Assembly (NCBI RefSeq): GCF_024170165.1
Contig: NZ_JALJXP010000002.1
Span: forward strand, 1-64,000
Reading direction: 5' to 3'
DNA length: 64,000 bases
From: Pseudomonas nitroreducens
Lineage (GTDB): Bacteria > Pseudomonadota > Gammaproteobacteria > Pseudomonadales > Pseudomonadaceae
In this document: one piece after another, positions 53,518-62,541 of the stretch
How the letters are laid out: every line of letters begins with the position of its first letter
Position numbering within the stretch: position 1 is the first letter of the stretch
Position numbers and translations under genes: made by a program
Notes under the pieces: generated by a model
Told to the model about the DNA's origin: nothing
Seen by the model: only the letters and a program-made list of their open reading frames with translations
Databases searched by the model: none

Positions 53518-54198
53518 TCAGGCCCAGGCCGACCGGCTGCGGCGGCTCGCGTAGAGCGCCAGCAGGACGAAGAAGGAGAAGATCACCATGCCGCCCGCCA
53601 GCCAGTGCGCCTGGGCGTACTCCATGGCCTCGACGTGATCGAAGATTTGCACCGACACCACGCGGGTCTTGCCCGGGATGTTGCCACCGATCATCAGCAC
53701 CACGCCGAACTCCCCCACCGTGTGGGCGAAGCCGAGGATGCTGGCGGTGATGAAGCCCGGCCGCGCCAGCGGCAGGACCACGGAAAAGAAGGTATCCAGC
53801 GGGCTCGCGCGCAAGGTCGCGGCGGCCTCCAGCGGCTTGTTGCCGATGGCCTCGAAGGCGTTCTGCAGCGGCTGCACCACGAAGGGCAGCGAATAGAACA
53901 CCGAGCCCACCACGAGCCCGGCGAAGGTGAACGGCAGACGCCCCAGGCCAAGGCTCTCGGTGGCGTGACCGATGAAGCCGTTGGGGCCCATGGTGATCAG
54001 CAGGTAGAAGCCGATCACCGTGGGCGGCAGCACCAGCGGCAGCGCTACCACCGCTCCCAGCGGACCTTTCAGCCAGGAGCGGGTGCGCGACAGCCACCAG
54101 GCGATCGGCGTGCCGATCAGCAGGAGGATCAGGGTACTCAGGGCGGCCAGCTCGAGGGTGAGCCGGATGGCCAGGAAATCCTCCTGCGTGAGGGGCAT
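53518..54198 (-). CDS. modB: Molybdate ABC transporter permease
   Basis: This is a 226-residue permease with about five membrane helices and the cytoplasmic EAA loop [22 protein letters not shown], which docks onto Mod[16 protein letters not shown] and [23 protein letters not shown] are typical of ModB. It lies 17 nt after modA and 7 nt before modC. Confidence 0.96.
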   Translation of the reverse strand: MPLTQEDFLAIRLTLELAALSTLILLLIGTPIAWWLSRTRSWLKGPLGAVVALPLVLPPTVIGFYLLITMGPNGFIGHATESLGLGRLPFTFAGLVVGSVFYSLPFVVQPLQNAFEAIGNKPLEAAATLRASPLDTFFSVVLPLARPGFITASILGFAHTVGEFGVVLMIGGNIPGKTRVVSVQIFDHVEAMEYAQAHWLAGGMVIFSFFVLLALYASRRSRSAWA

Positions 54199-54215
54199 CG
54201 CTGTTCCTTAACGAC

Positions 54216-55037
<822 letters not shown>

Positions 55038-55099
55038 TCAGTCCCGTGATACTCCCGGCGCAAGGCCGGCCGTTCACACGAATCCAGGAGAGCCGGTTC

Positions 55100-55528
55100 A
55101 TGAAGGTCAGTGCACGCAACGTCTTCAAGGGCAGCGTCAAACAGCTGCGCAACGGTGCGGTGAATGCGGAAGTCGTGGTCGCCCTGCCCGGCGGCAGCGA
55201 ACTGGTGGCGATCGTCACCGAGGAGAGCGTGAAGAGCCTCAATCTTGCCCAGGGCAAGGAGGTCATCGCACTGGTCAAGGCGCCGTGGGTGATGCTGATG
55301 ACCGAGGCCGATGGCATCCGCCTGTCCGCGCGCAACTGCCTGGCCGGCACGGTGAAGTCGGTCACCGATGGCGCGGTGAATGCCGAAGTCGTGCTCAGCC
55401 TGCCCGGCGGCGCCGAAGTGGTCGCCGTGGTCACCCGCGACGCGGTCGGCGAACTGGGCCTGGCGGCTGGCGTGAAGGCGACTGCAGTGATCAAAGCGTC
55501 CCATGTGATCCTCGGTGTTCCTGCCTGA
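55100..55528 (+). CDS. mop: Molbindin: tandem TOBE (MOP) molybdate-binding protein
   Basis: This is a 142-residue protein made of two MOP repeats (about 3-68 and 73-138), each with SARN-x-hydrophobic-x-G-x-V, GAVNAEVVxxLPGG and a VIKA/LVKA strand. Such di-MOP molbindins bind molybdate in the cytoplasm as a store or buffer. It is divergent from modABC, sharing the 128-bp promoter region. GGAG lies upstream of the ATG at 55100. Confidence 0.92.
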   Translation: MKVSARNVFKGSVKQLRNGAVNAEVVVALPGGSELVAIVTEESVKSLNLAQGKEVIALVKAPWVMLMTEADGIRLSARNCLAGTVKSVTDGAVNAEVVLSLPGGAEVVAVVTRDAVGELGLAAGVKATAVIKASHVILGVPA

Positions 55529-55581
55529 AACCCTGCGCGGGCCTGTCCCTGACAGGTCCGCCTGGCGTGCCTACAAGCGCT

Positions 55582-55605
55582 CGTTATAGCAAAAATTACA
55601 TAACG
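55582..55605. promoter_or_regulatory. ModE-type palindrome
   Basis: CGTTAT (55582-55587), 12 nt, then ATAACG (55600-55605). This is the arm-and-spacer layout I recall for the E. coli modA ModE operator (CGTTAT-N12-ATAACG). It lies 54 nt after the molbindin stop, in a gap between convergent genes, where no promoter is expected. Confidence 0.5.
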
Positions 55606-55727
55606 ATAGCGGTGACTCTGCAATACCCCTGAAGAGAGACCATCATCTGGAAAGGATGCGGAGTGCTGCGCGAGTGGCCATCAGCCTGTAATGGCACCGC
55701 TGCATTCTGCATTTTTTGACTTCAAGG

Positions 55728-57353
55728 TCAAATATTGTCTTCGACCTTGGGCGCCTGTCGACGCGGCCACATCAACGTGAAGCACGCGCCCCCCAGCACT
55801 TCGCTTTTGGCGATCTGCGCGCGGCCGCCGTGCCAGTGGATGATCCGCCGCACGATGGACAGGCCCAACCCATGCCCGCCGGTAACCCGCGCGCGGCTGT
55901 CGTCGGCACGGAAGAACGGCTGGAACAGCCGGTGCCACTGCGCCTCCGGCACGCCGGGGCCGTCGTCTTCGACGTCCACCTGGCAGCGGTCCACGCTGAC
56001 CCGGTAACTGATGCGCACCCGCCCTTCGGCGTAGCGCAACGCGTTGGTCATCAGGTTCTGCAGGGCGCGATGCAGATAGCGCGGCTCGGCCTCGATCCAG
56101 CTGCCCTGATCGAACGGCACCAGCGCACCCGCCTCGCAGGTCACAGTAATTTCCCGGCGCAACGGGGCAATCTCCGACACCACCTGCTCCACCAATGCGC
56201 CCAGCTCGATGCGCTGGTAGCTCAGCGCCGGCGAGCCCTGCTCCAGCCGCGCGTAGGTGAGCATCTCGTCCACCAGCTGGTCGAGGTCCTGGATGTCGCC
56301 GTCCATGCCTTCCATGTACTTGCGCCGCGCCTTGTCGGTTTCGGCGGACTCGATCATCTCCAGGCCGAAGCGCAGCCGCGCCACTGGCGTGCGCAGTTCG
56401 TGGGACACCGCGCGCACCAGCTCGCGCTGCACCGTCAGCAGCAGGTGCAACTGCTCGGCCATGTGGTTGAAGGCCCCGGCGAGGCGCCCCACCGAGTCCG
56501 CGCCGCGCACTTCCACGCGGGTGTCCAGGCTGCCGCGGGCGATGCGCGTGGCGGCGGACTCGAGGCCGCGCAGGCGCTGCTCCAGACCGCTGATCAGCAA
56601 GTACAGGGTCAGGCCGATGAGGGTCAGCGCCACCACCACGATGATCGTCAGCAACTGCGGCGGGTACGGATTCATCTGGTAGATCGGCCCCAGCTCCAGC
56701 ACCCAGGGCGTGTCGAGGATGCCCGAGAGCACACGGATCGAATCGCCGCCCTTGCCCAGCGCCATCACCGTGTCGCCCTCCTCCACACGGCGACTCTGGT
56801 CATCGTCGAGGTCGACCTCCTTCAGGCGCAGCAGGTGCACCTCGAAGCCGAAGCGCTTGTCGCGGACGATGCGCGCCAGGTGATAGGGCTGTTCGCTGGC
56901 CGGGTAGCGCTTGAGCTCGTCCATCAGCAGGTAGATGGTGGCGCGCGCCAGCTGCTCACTGACCTGTTCCACCTCGCCGGCGAGGATCAGCCCTTCCGCC
57001 GCGCTCACCTGGGTCATCACCTTCACTTCATGGGGCGCACCGGCCTGCACCAGCACCTGGTCGTTCATCAGCCGCGCCCGGCTGCGCCCTTCCATGCCCA
57101 GTGCGTCCAGGCTGGTGAGCTTGAGCGGGATGCCCAGCAGGCGGCTCCACTGGCTCAGCGCGCGCTTGCGGTCCACCTCGCTCATGGGCAGCAGTTCGTC
57201 CGCCATCAGCCGGAAGGTGCCGCGCGCCAGGTCCTCGCGGTAGCGCTCTCCGCGCACATCGTTGACCAGGTGCAGCGTCAGCACCGCCAGCGCGGCGACC
57301 GCCACCAGGGTCAGCAGCATGCCGCCGTAGATGCGCAGGAAGATGGATTTCAT
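55728..57353 (-). CDS. rstB: RstB-like sensor histidine kinase
   Basis: This is a 541-residue kinase. TM1 is about 7-27, the long periplasmic domain 28-232, TM2 about 233-254, HAMP 255-308 and the His-kinase core with His318 in RAVSHELRTPVARLRFGLE. It also has the N box RALQNLMTNALRYAEG, DDGPGVPEAQW and GGHGLGLSIVRRI. It pairs with the RstA-like regulator. A GNAT gene is inserted between them, with its stop overlapping this ATG by 4 nt. The signal is unknown. Position beside nrdAB matches the PAO1 order I recall (PA1155-1158). Confidence 0.9.
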   Translation of the reverse strand: MKSIFLRIYGGMLLTLVAVAALAVLTLHLVNDVRGERYREDLARGTFRLMADELLPMSEVDRKRALSQWSRLLGIPLKLTSLDALGMEGRSRARLMNDQVLVQAGAPHEVKVMTQVSAAEGLILAGEVEQVSEQLARATIYLLMDELKRYPASEQPYHLARIVRDKRFGFEVHLLRLKEVDLDDDQSRRVEEGDTVMALGKGGDSIRVLSGILDTPWVLELGPIYQMNPYPPQLLTIIVVVALTLIGLTLYLLISGLEQRLRGLESAATRIARGSLDTRVEVRGADSVGRLAGAFNHMAEQLHLLLTVQRELVRAVSHELRTPVARLRFGLEMIESAETDKARRKYMEGMDGDIQDLDQLVDEMLTYARLEQGSPALSYQRIELGALVEQVVSEIAPLRREITVTCEAGALVPFDQGSWIEAEPRYLHRALQNLMTNALRYAEGRVRISYRVSVDRCQVDVEDDGPGVPEAQWHRLFQPFFRADDSRARVTGGHGLGLSIVRRIIHWHGGRAQIAKSEVLGGACFTLMWPRRQAPKVEDNI

Positions 57354-57910
57354 GGAGGGGACACTGCCGCCGGGGCCAGCAACCCGTAGTTATCCAGGCT
57401 GAGGAACGCCCCGTCCTTGACCTCGCACTCGCGGCGCCGGCCTTCCAGGGTGAAGCCCTGGCGCAGCAACAGGCGGCCGCTGGCGAGGTTTTCCGTCTCC
57501 ACCTCGGCCTCGATGCGGTGCACGTTCATTTCGCGGAAGGCGTGGCGGAAGATCAGCGGCAGGCATTCGCCCATCACGCCCTGCCCCCAGTGTTCGGGCA
57601 GCAGCCAATAGCCCAGCTCCAGGCGACGATGTTCCTGCTGCCAGTTGTTGAAGCCGCAGCCGCCGAGGACGTCCGCGGGGGCATCCGGCCGGCAGATCGC
57701 CCACCAGATACCGCTGCTTTCCTTATGGATGCGCTCGAACCACTCCATCTGCTCGCGGGTGGCTTCCAGCGTCGCGTAGGAGACCCCGTAGTAGCGGATC
57801 ACCTCGGGATGCGACAGCGCGCGGAACACCGCCGGCTGGTCGGCATCGGTGAAAGCGCGCAGGCGGAAGTGCTCGCCGTGCAGCTCGGGGAACGGTGGCA
57901 CGGCGCTCAC
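57350..57910 (-). CDS. GNAT-family N-acetyltransferase (RimJ/RimL-like)
   Basis: This is a 186-residue acetyltransferase: FRLRAFTDADQPAVFRALSHPEVIRYYG, then GGCGFNNWQQEHRRLELGYWLLPEHWGQGVMGECL with the acetyl-CoA loop (GQGVMGE), and RIEAEVETENLASGRLLLRQGFTLEGRRRE. It resembles ribosomal-protein-alanine or aminoglycoside-type GNATs; the substrate is unknown. The start is GTG at 57910, 3 nt after the rstA stop, with GGGGAG inside rstA as the ribosome-binding site. Being sandwiched and overlapped within rstA-rstB suggests coregulation. Confidence 0.88.
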   Translation of the reverse strand: MSAVPPFPELHGEHFRLRAFTDADQPAVFRALSHPEVIRYYGVSYATLEATREQMEWFERIHKESSGIWWAICRPDAPADVLGGCGFNNWQQEHRRLELGYWLLPEHWGQGVMGECLPLIFRHAFREMNVHRIEAEVETENLASGRLLLRQGFTLEGRRRECEVKDGAFLSLDNYGLLAPAAVSPP

Positions 57911-57913
57911 GGC

Positions 57914-58618
57914 TCAGAGCTCCCCGACGAACAGGTAGCCCTTGCTGCGCACCGTCTTGATCAGGCGCGGGTGCATCGGGTCGTCGCCGATCTTCGGGCG
58001 GATGCGCGAGATGCGCACGTCGATGGAGCGGTCCTGGCCGTCGTACTCGATGCCGCGCAGGGAATTGAAGATTTCCTCGCGGGAGAGGATGCGCCCGGCG
58101 TTGGCCGCCAGCAGCCAGAGCAGGTCGAACTCGGCGCTGGTCAGCTCGATGGTCTGCTCGTCCAGCCAGGCCTCGCGCATGGCATTGTCGATCACCAGCT
58201 TGCCGAAGGTCAGGCGCTTGCCCGCGGGGGCCGGCGCAGCCTCGGCCGGCTCGCTGCGGCGCAGCAGGGCGCGGATGCGCGCCAGCAGCACGCGCGGGCG
58301 CACCGGCTTGCACACGTAGTCGTCGGCGCCCATCTCCAGGCCCTGCACCTGGTCCATGTCGTCGGTGCGCGCGGTAAGCATCAGGATCGGCCCGTCGTAG
58401 TCCGGGCGCAGACGCTTGCAGATGGACAGCCCATCCTCCCCTGGCAGCATCAGGTCGAGCACCACCAGGTCCGGCCGTTCGGCCAGCACCCGCTCCACCG
58501 CCTTGCCGCCATGGGACTCGATGGACACCGCCAGGCCGTTGCTCTCCAGGTAGTCCTGGGTCAACTCGGCCAATCGCTGGTCGTCCTCGACGATGAGAAT
58601 GCGCGCTTCTTGTTCCAC
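57914..58618 (-). CDS. rstA: RstA-like response regulator
   Basis: This is a 234-residue OmpR-family regulator: receiver ILIVEDDQRLAELTQDYLE, phospho-acceptor in LVVLDLMLPGEDGLSICK, CKPVRPRVLLARI, and a C-terminal winged helix (LTSAEFDLLWLLAANAGRILSREEIFNSLRGIEYDGQDRSIDVRISRIRPKIG). The start is GTG at 58618, supported by GGAGG four nt upstream; longer frames run into noncoding sequence. It is first in the rstA-GNAT-rstB unit and divergent from nrdA. Confidence 0.92.
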   Translation of the reverse strand: MEQEARILIVEDDQRLAELTQDYLESNGLAVSIESHGGKAVERVLAERPDLVVLDLMLPGEDGLSICKRLRPDYDGPILMLTARTDDMDQVQGLEMGADDYVCKPVRPRVLLARIRALLRRSEPAEAAPAPAGKRLTFGKLVIDNAMREAWLDEQTIELTSAEFDLLWLLAANAGRILSREEIFNSLRGIEYDGQDRSIDVRISRIRPKIGDDPMHPRLIKTVRSKGYLFVGEL

Positions 58619-58771
58619 CTTGCCTCCTGATGCGCCATGAGCGAGCGCGGGCCCCCTTACTATAGAGAGCCCGCAAAAGCGGCCGGCATTGTAGCCAGAT
58701 TGCCAGCGCCGTCGCACGCCACAGGCGCAACCAGGCATTGCGCGAAAAGGTCAAGGGCTGCTGCGGCAGAA

Positions 58772-58787
58772 ACACTACATATTGTGG
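58772..58787. promoter_or_regulatory. NrdR-like box, distal
   Basis: ACACTACATATTGTGG is close to the NrdR consensus acaCwAtATaTwGtgt. It lies upstream of rstA (minus) and about 180 bp upstream of the nrdA promoter. No partner box is visible at the usual 31-32 bp distance. Confidence 0.55.
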
Positions 58788-58917
58788 TAGTGTTCTCCCC
58801 CGTGCAGCCCCTCCCATGCGTGTGAAAAATCTGTCGCCGACCACGACGAACGGCGAAAGGCAGCCAGCATCAGGGATAGCGCGAGTTACCCCGCTTCACC
58901 CACATTCCATGCACATT

Positions 58918-58926
58918 TTATCCACA
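58918..58926 (+). promoter_or_regulatory. DnaA box upstream of nrdA
   Basis: TTATCCACA is the perfect 9-mer DnaA box, 21 bp upstream of the nrdA -35. DnaA is known to regulate nrdAB in E. coli through such boxes. Confidence 0.65.
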
Positions 58927-58947
58927 GCTTTTCCCCGTTCTCCCGCC

Positions 58948-58976
58948 TTGCAAACACCCCCATAGCGCATTATCTT
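58948..58976 (+). promoter_or_regulatory. Sigma-70 promoter of nrdAB
   Basis: TTGCAA (58948-58953), a 17-bp spacer and TATCTT (58971-58976). The -10 lies inside the first NrdR box of a tandem pair. The start site near 58983 gives an about 420-nt leader before nrdA. Confidence 0.65.
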
Positions 58977-59011
58977 GTATCCCCGTTGCGGCATACCCCT
59001 ACATCTTGGGG
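58965..59011 (+). promoter_or_regulatory. Tandem NrdR boxes at the nrdA promoter
   Basis: Two 16-mers, GCGCATTATCTTGTAT (58965-58980) and CCCCTACATCTTGGGG (58996-59011), resemble NrdR boxes and are exactly 31 bp apart, the spacing typical of NrdR pairs. They overlap the -10 and the first transcribed bases, consistent with repression of ribonucleotide reductase. A further single box-like 16-mer, CCACTAGGTATTGTGG, lies at 59187-59202 within the leader. Confidence 0.65.
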
Positions 59012-59401
59012 TTGCCACGATGAACCGGACACAAGAAGAAAGTCGAAATCCCGAGCCTGTTCCATGGCTCCTCCGGTTCCACCACAACGTATTCCAGACG
59101 TACTGATGTGCCAGGCGGGCCTTCCCGCAAGGAGCGATTCATGTCGATGGAAATGCGGTACGGGTGTTGCAACGTAACGTTCAACACCACTAGGTATTGT
59201 GGTCCCGGCCCGTAAAGCCGGCACCCGAGTTGGGCCAGGGAGGCGCTTCGGGTCATTCCCCCTGTTCCAGACGAATTCCAGCTCGCGGCTGCAATCGCGG
59301 GCGACTGCTCTTTTTGCTCTTTATTTGCACTCCTTGCTTTTGAGAATGGCGCCCCTGGCGTCGGCAACACACCCATTACGAGAACGTGGAGACAACCACC
59401 C
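59012..59401 (+). other. Long nrdA leader with a short candidate ORF
   Basis: Within the predicted about 420-nt 5' leader, a 24-codon ORF (59141-59215, MSMEMRYGCCNVTFNTTRYC then GPGP) has AAGGAG seven nt upstream of its ATG. An inverted repeat with arms GTGTTG-C-AACGT and ACGTT-CAACAC (59164-59187) lies inside it. Another unlinked frame at 59020-59106 lacks a clear ribosome-binding site. Whether any is translated is unknown. Confidence 0.35.
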
Positions 59402-62290
59402 ATGCAAATCGACACCACTCGCGAGAACCCGCAGGCCAACGCGCCGCAGGCCGCCGAATCCGCACAGGATCTGGCTGCCACTGCGCCCGGCCAGCTGCGC
59501 GTGATCAAGCGCAACGGCACCGTAGTCCCCTACACCGATGACAAGATCACCGTAGCCATCACCAAGGCGTTCCTCGCCGTGGAAGGCGGCACCGCCGCCG
59601 CCTCGTCGCGCATCCATGAGACCGTGCGCCGCCTGACCGAACAGGTCAGCGCAACCTTCAAGCGCCGCATGCCCTCCGGTGGCACCATCCACATCGAAGA
59701 GATCCAGGACCAGGTCGAACTGTCCCTGATGCGCGCCGGCGAGCAGAAAGTCGCCCGCGACTACGTGATCTACCGCGAAGCCCGTGCCAACGAGCGCAAG
59801 ACCGCCGGCGTTGCCAGCGATATCGCCCAGCCGCACCCGAGCATCCGCATCACCAAGGCCGACGGCAGCACCCAGCCGCTGGACATGGGCCGCCTGCAGA
59901 CCATCATCCGCGAAGCCTGCGAAGGCCTGGCCGAAGTCGATGGCGCCCTGATCGAACGCGAGACCCTGAAGAACCTGTACGACGGCGTGGCCGAGAAGGA
60001 CGTCAACACCGCCCTGGTGATGACCGCCCGTACCCTGGTCGAGCGCGAGCCGAACTACTCCTACGTCACCGCCCGCCTGCTGATGGACACCCTGCGCGCC
60101 GAAGCCCTAGGCTTCCTCGGCGTCGCCGAGAGCGCCACTCACCACGAGATGGCTGACCTCTACGCACAGGCCCTGGTTGCCTATGTAGAGAAAGGCTCCG
60201 AGTTCGAGCTGATCGACAGCAAGCTCAAGGGCTACGACCTGGCCAAACTGGGCGCCGCGATCAACCACGAGCGCGACCAGCAGTTCACCTACCTCGGCCT
60301 GCAGACCCTGTACGACCGCTACTTCATCCACAAGGACGGCATCCGTTTCGAACTGCCGCAGGTCTTCTTCATGCGCGTGGCCATGGGCCTGGCCATCGAA
60401 GAGAAGGACCGTGAAGCTCGCGCCATCGAGTTCTACAACCTGCTCTCCTCGTTCGACTACATGTCGTCGACCCCGACCCTGTTCAACGCCGGCACCCTGC
60501 GTCCGCAGCTCTCCAGCTGCTACCTGACCACCGTTCCGGACGACCTGTCGGGCATCTACAACGCCATCCACGACAACGCCATGCTGTCCAAATTCGCAGG
60601 CGGCCTGGGCAACGACTGGACTCCGGTCCGTGCGCTGGGCTCCTACATCAAGGGCACCAACGGCAAGTCCCAGGGCGTGGTTCCGTTCCTCAAAGTGGTG
60701 AACGACACCGCCGTCGCCGTGAACCAGGGTGGCAAGCGCAAGGGCGCCGTCTGCGCCTACCTGGAAACCTGGCACCTGGACATCGAGGAATTCCTCGAGC
60801 TGCGCAAGAACACCGGTGACGACCGTCGCCGTACCCACGACATGAACACCGCGAACTGGATTCCGGACCTGTTCATGAAGCGCGTCTTCGACGACGGCAA
60901 GTGGACCCTGTTCTCCCCGTCGGAAGTTCCGGACCTGCACGATCTGACCGGCAAGGCCTTCGAAGAGCGCTACGAGTATTACGAAGCCCTGACCGAGTAC
61001 AACAAGATCAAGGTGTTCAAGGTCGTCCAGGCCAAAGACCTGTGGCGCAAGATGCTCTCCATGCTCTTCGAGACCGGCCACCCGTGGCTGACCTTCAAGG
61101 ACCCGTGCAACCTGCGCAGCCCGCAGCAGCACGTGGGCGTGGTCCACAGCTCGAACCTGTGCACCGAGATCACCCTGAACACCAACAAGGACGAGATCGC
61201 GGTCTGCAACCTGGGCTCGATCAACCTGGTCAACCACATCGTCGACGGCAAGCTGGACACCGCCAAGCTCGAGAAGACCGTGAAGACCGCCGTGCGCATG
61301 CTCGATAACGTTATCGACATCAACTACTACTCGGTCCCGCAGGCTCGCAACTCGAACCTCAAGCACCGCCCGGTAGGCCTCGGCATCATGGGCTTCCAGG
61401 ACGCGCTGTACCTGCAGCACATCGCCTACGGCTCCGACGCTGCCATCGAGTTCGCCGACAAGTCCATGGAAGCGGTGAGCTACTTCGCCATCCAGGCTTC
61501 CTGTGACCTGGCCGACGAGCGTGGCGCCTACGAGACCTTCGACGGCTCCCTGTGGTCCAAGGGCATCCTGCCGCTGGACTCGCAGCAGATCCTCATCGAA
61601 GCCCGTGGCCAGAAGTACATCGACGTCGACCTGACCGAATCCCTCGACTGGGCTCCGGTACGTGCCCGCGTACAGAAAGGCATCCGTAACTCGAACATCA
61701 TGGCCATCGCGCCGACCGCGACCATCGCCAACATCACCGGCGTATCGCAGTCCATCGAGCCGACCTACCAGAACCTGTACGTGAAATCGAACCTCTCCGG
61801 CGAATTCACCGTGATCAACCCCTACCTGGTTCGCGACCTCAAGGTCCGTGGCCTGTGGGACCCGGTCATGGTCAACGACCTGAAGTACTACGACGGCTCC
61901 GTGCAGCAGATCGAGCGCATCCCGCAAGACCTGAAGGACCTGTACGCCACCGCCTTCGAAGTCGAGACCAAGTGGATCGTCGACGCCGCCAGCCGCCGCC
62001 AGAAGTGGATCGACCAGGCCCAGTCGCTGAACCTCTACATCGCCGGCGCCTCGGGCAAGAAGCTCGACGTGACCTACCGCATGGCCTGGTTCCGTGGTCT
62101 GAAGACCACCTACTACCTCCGTGCCCTGGCCGCGACCAGCACCGAGAAGTCCACCATCAACACCGGCAAGCTCAACGCCGTGTCGGCGGGTGGCAACGAA
62201 GGCCTGCAAGCTGCTGCTGCCGAGCCGCAACCGGCTCCGGTACCGCAAGCCTGCAGCATCGACAACCCGGATTGCGAAGCTTGCCAATGA
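59402..62290 (+). CDS. nrdA: Class Ia ribonucleotide reductase, alpha subunit, with two ATP-cones
   Basis: This is a 962-residue protein, about 200 longer than E. coli NrdA. Two N-terminal ATP-cone domains are visible: VIKRNGTVVPYTDDKITVAITKAF (about 33-130) and IRITKADGSTQPLDMGRLQTIIREA (about 148-235). The catalytic barrel has SSTPTLFNAGTLRPQLSSCYL, the active-site NLCTEITLN and GIGIMGFQD-like LGIMGFQDALY. The C-terminal redox Cys pair is in NPDCEACQ. It reduces ribonucleoside diphosphates with NrdB. Double ATP-cones are known for P. aeruginosa NrdA and control activity by nucleotide-driven oligomerisation. Confidence 0.97.
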   Translation: MQIDTTRENPQANAPQAAESAQDLAATAPGQLRVIKRNGTVVPYTDDKITVAITKAFLAVEGGTAAASSRIHETVRRLTEQVSATFKRRMPSGGTIHIEEIQDQVELSLMRAGEQKVARDYVIYREARANERKTAGVASDIAQPHPSIRITKADGSTQPLDMGRLQTIIREACEGLAEVDGALIERETLKNLYDGVAEKDVNTALVMTARTLVEREPNYSYVTARLLMDTLRAEALGFLGVAESATHHEMADLYAQALVAYVEKGSEFELIDSKLKGYDLAKLGAAINHERDQQFTYLGLQTLYDRYFIHKDGIRFELPQVFFMRVAMGLAIEEKDREARAIEFYNLLSSFDYMSSTPTLFNAGTLRPQLSSCYLTTVPDDLSGIYNAIHDNAMLSKFAGGLGNDWTPVRALGSYIKGTNGKSQGVVPFLKVVNDTAVAVNQGGKRKGAVCAYLETWHLDIEEFLELRKNTGDDRRRTHDMNTANWIPDLFMKRVFDDGKWTLFSPSEVPDLHDLTGKAFEERYEYYEALTEYNKIKVFKVVQAKDLWRKMLSMLFETGHPWLTFKDPCNLRSPQQHVGVVHSSNLCTEITLNTNKDEIAVCNLGSINLVNHIVDGKLDTAKLEKTVKTAVRMLDNVIDINYYSVPQARNSNLKHRPVGLGIMGFQDALYLQHIAYGSDAAIEFADKSMEAVSYFAIQASCDLADERGAYETFDGSLWSKGILPLDSQQILIEARGQKYIDVDLTESLDWAPVRARVQKGIRNSNIMAIAPTATIANITGVSQSIEPTYQNLYVKSNLSGEFTVINPYLVRDLKVRGLWDPVMVNDLKYYDGSVQQIERIPQDLKDLYATAFEVETKWIVDAASRRQKWIDQAQSLNLYIAGASGKKLDVTYRMAWFRGLKTTYYLRALAATSTEKSTINTGKLNAVSAGGNEGLQAAAAEPQPAPVPQACSIDNPDCEACQ

Positions 62291-62358
62291 AGCTTGCCAA
62301 TAAGGTGAGCGCGCCGCGAAAGCGGCGCTGACACCGAAACGGCAGACCGCACGGACTG

Positions 62359-62396
62359 TCCCCTCTCCCTCTGGGAGAGGGTTAGGGTGAGGGGCT
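62359..62396. repeat. Short CCCTCTCCC-type inverted repeat
   Basis: CCCCTCTCCC and GGGAGAGGGTTAGGGTGAGGGG form a single-ended copy of the element seen at 26738, 40454 and 52234. It lies in the 251-nt nrdA-nrdB gap and may reduce readthrough into nrdB or affect mRNA processing. Confidence 0.65.
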
Positions 62397-62541
62397 CTTC
62401 AGGGCCCCTTCTCCCCACCGAACAACAGCCTCCTCCGCCGCGCACCGCGCAGGACGGAAGAAGCACAAGCTCTTAGCGTGCACCACACGCCACCAGACAT
62501 CAGGCCGCCCTAGAACGGCCATCCAGAACAGGAGAGGACCC

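Noticed and set aside
58970..59067. Minus-strand 31-codon ORF with GGAGGAG before ATG
   Set aside because: It runs through the nrdA promoter and NrdR boxes, has no family-like sequence and no minus-strand promoter is visible; kept only as a note.
58986..59401. Cobalamin riboswitch in the long nrdA leader
   Set aside because: No B12-box-like conserved segment and no expected core elements were found; class Ia nrdA is not usually B12-controlled.
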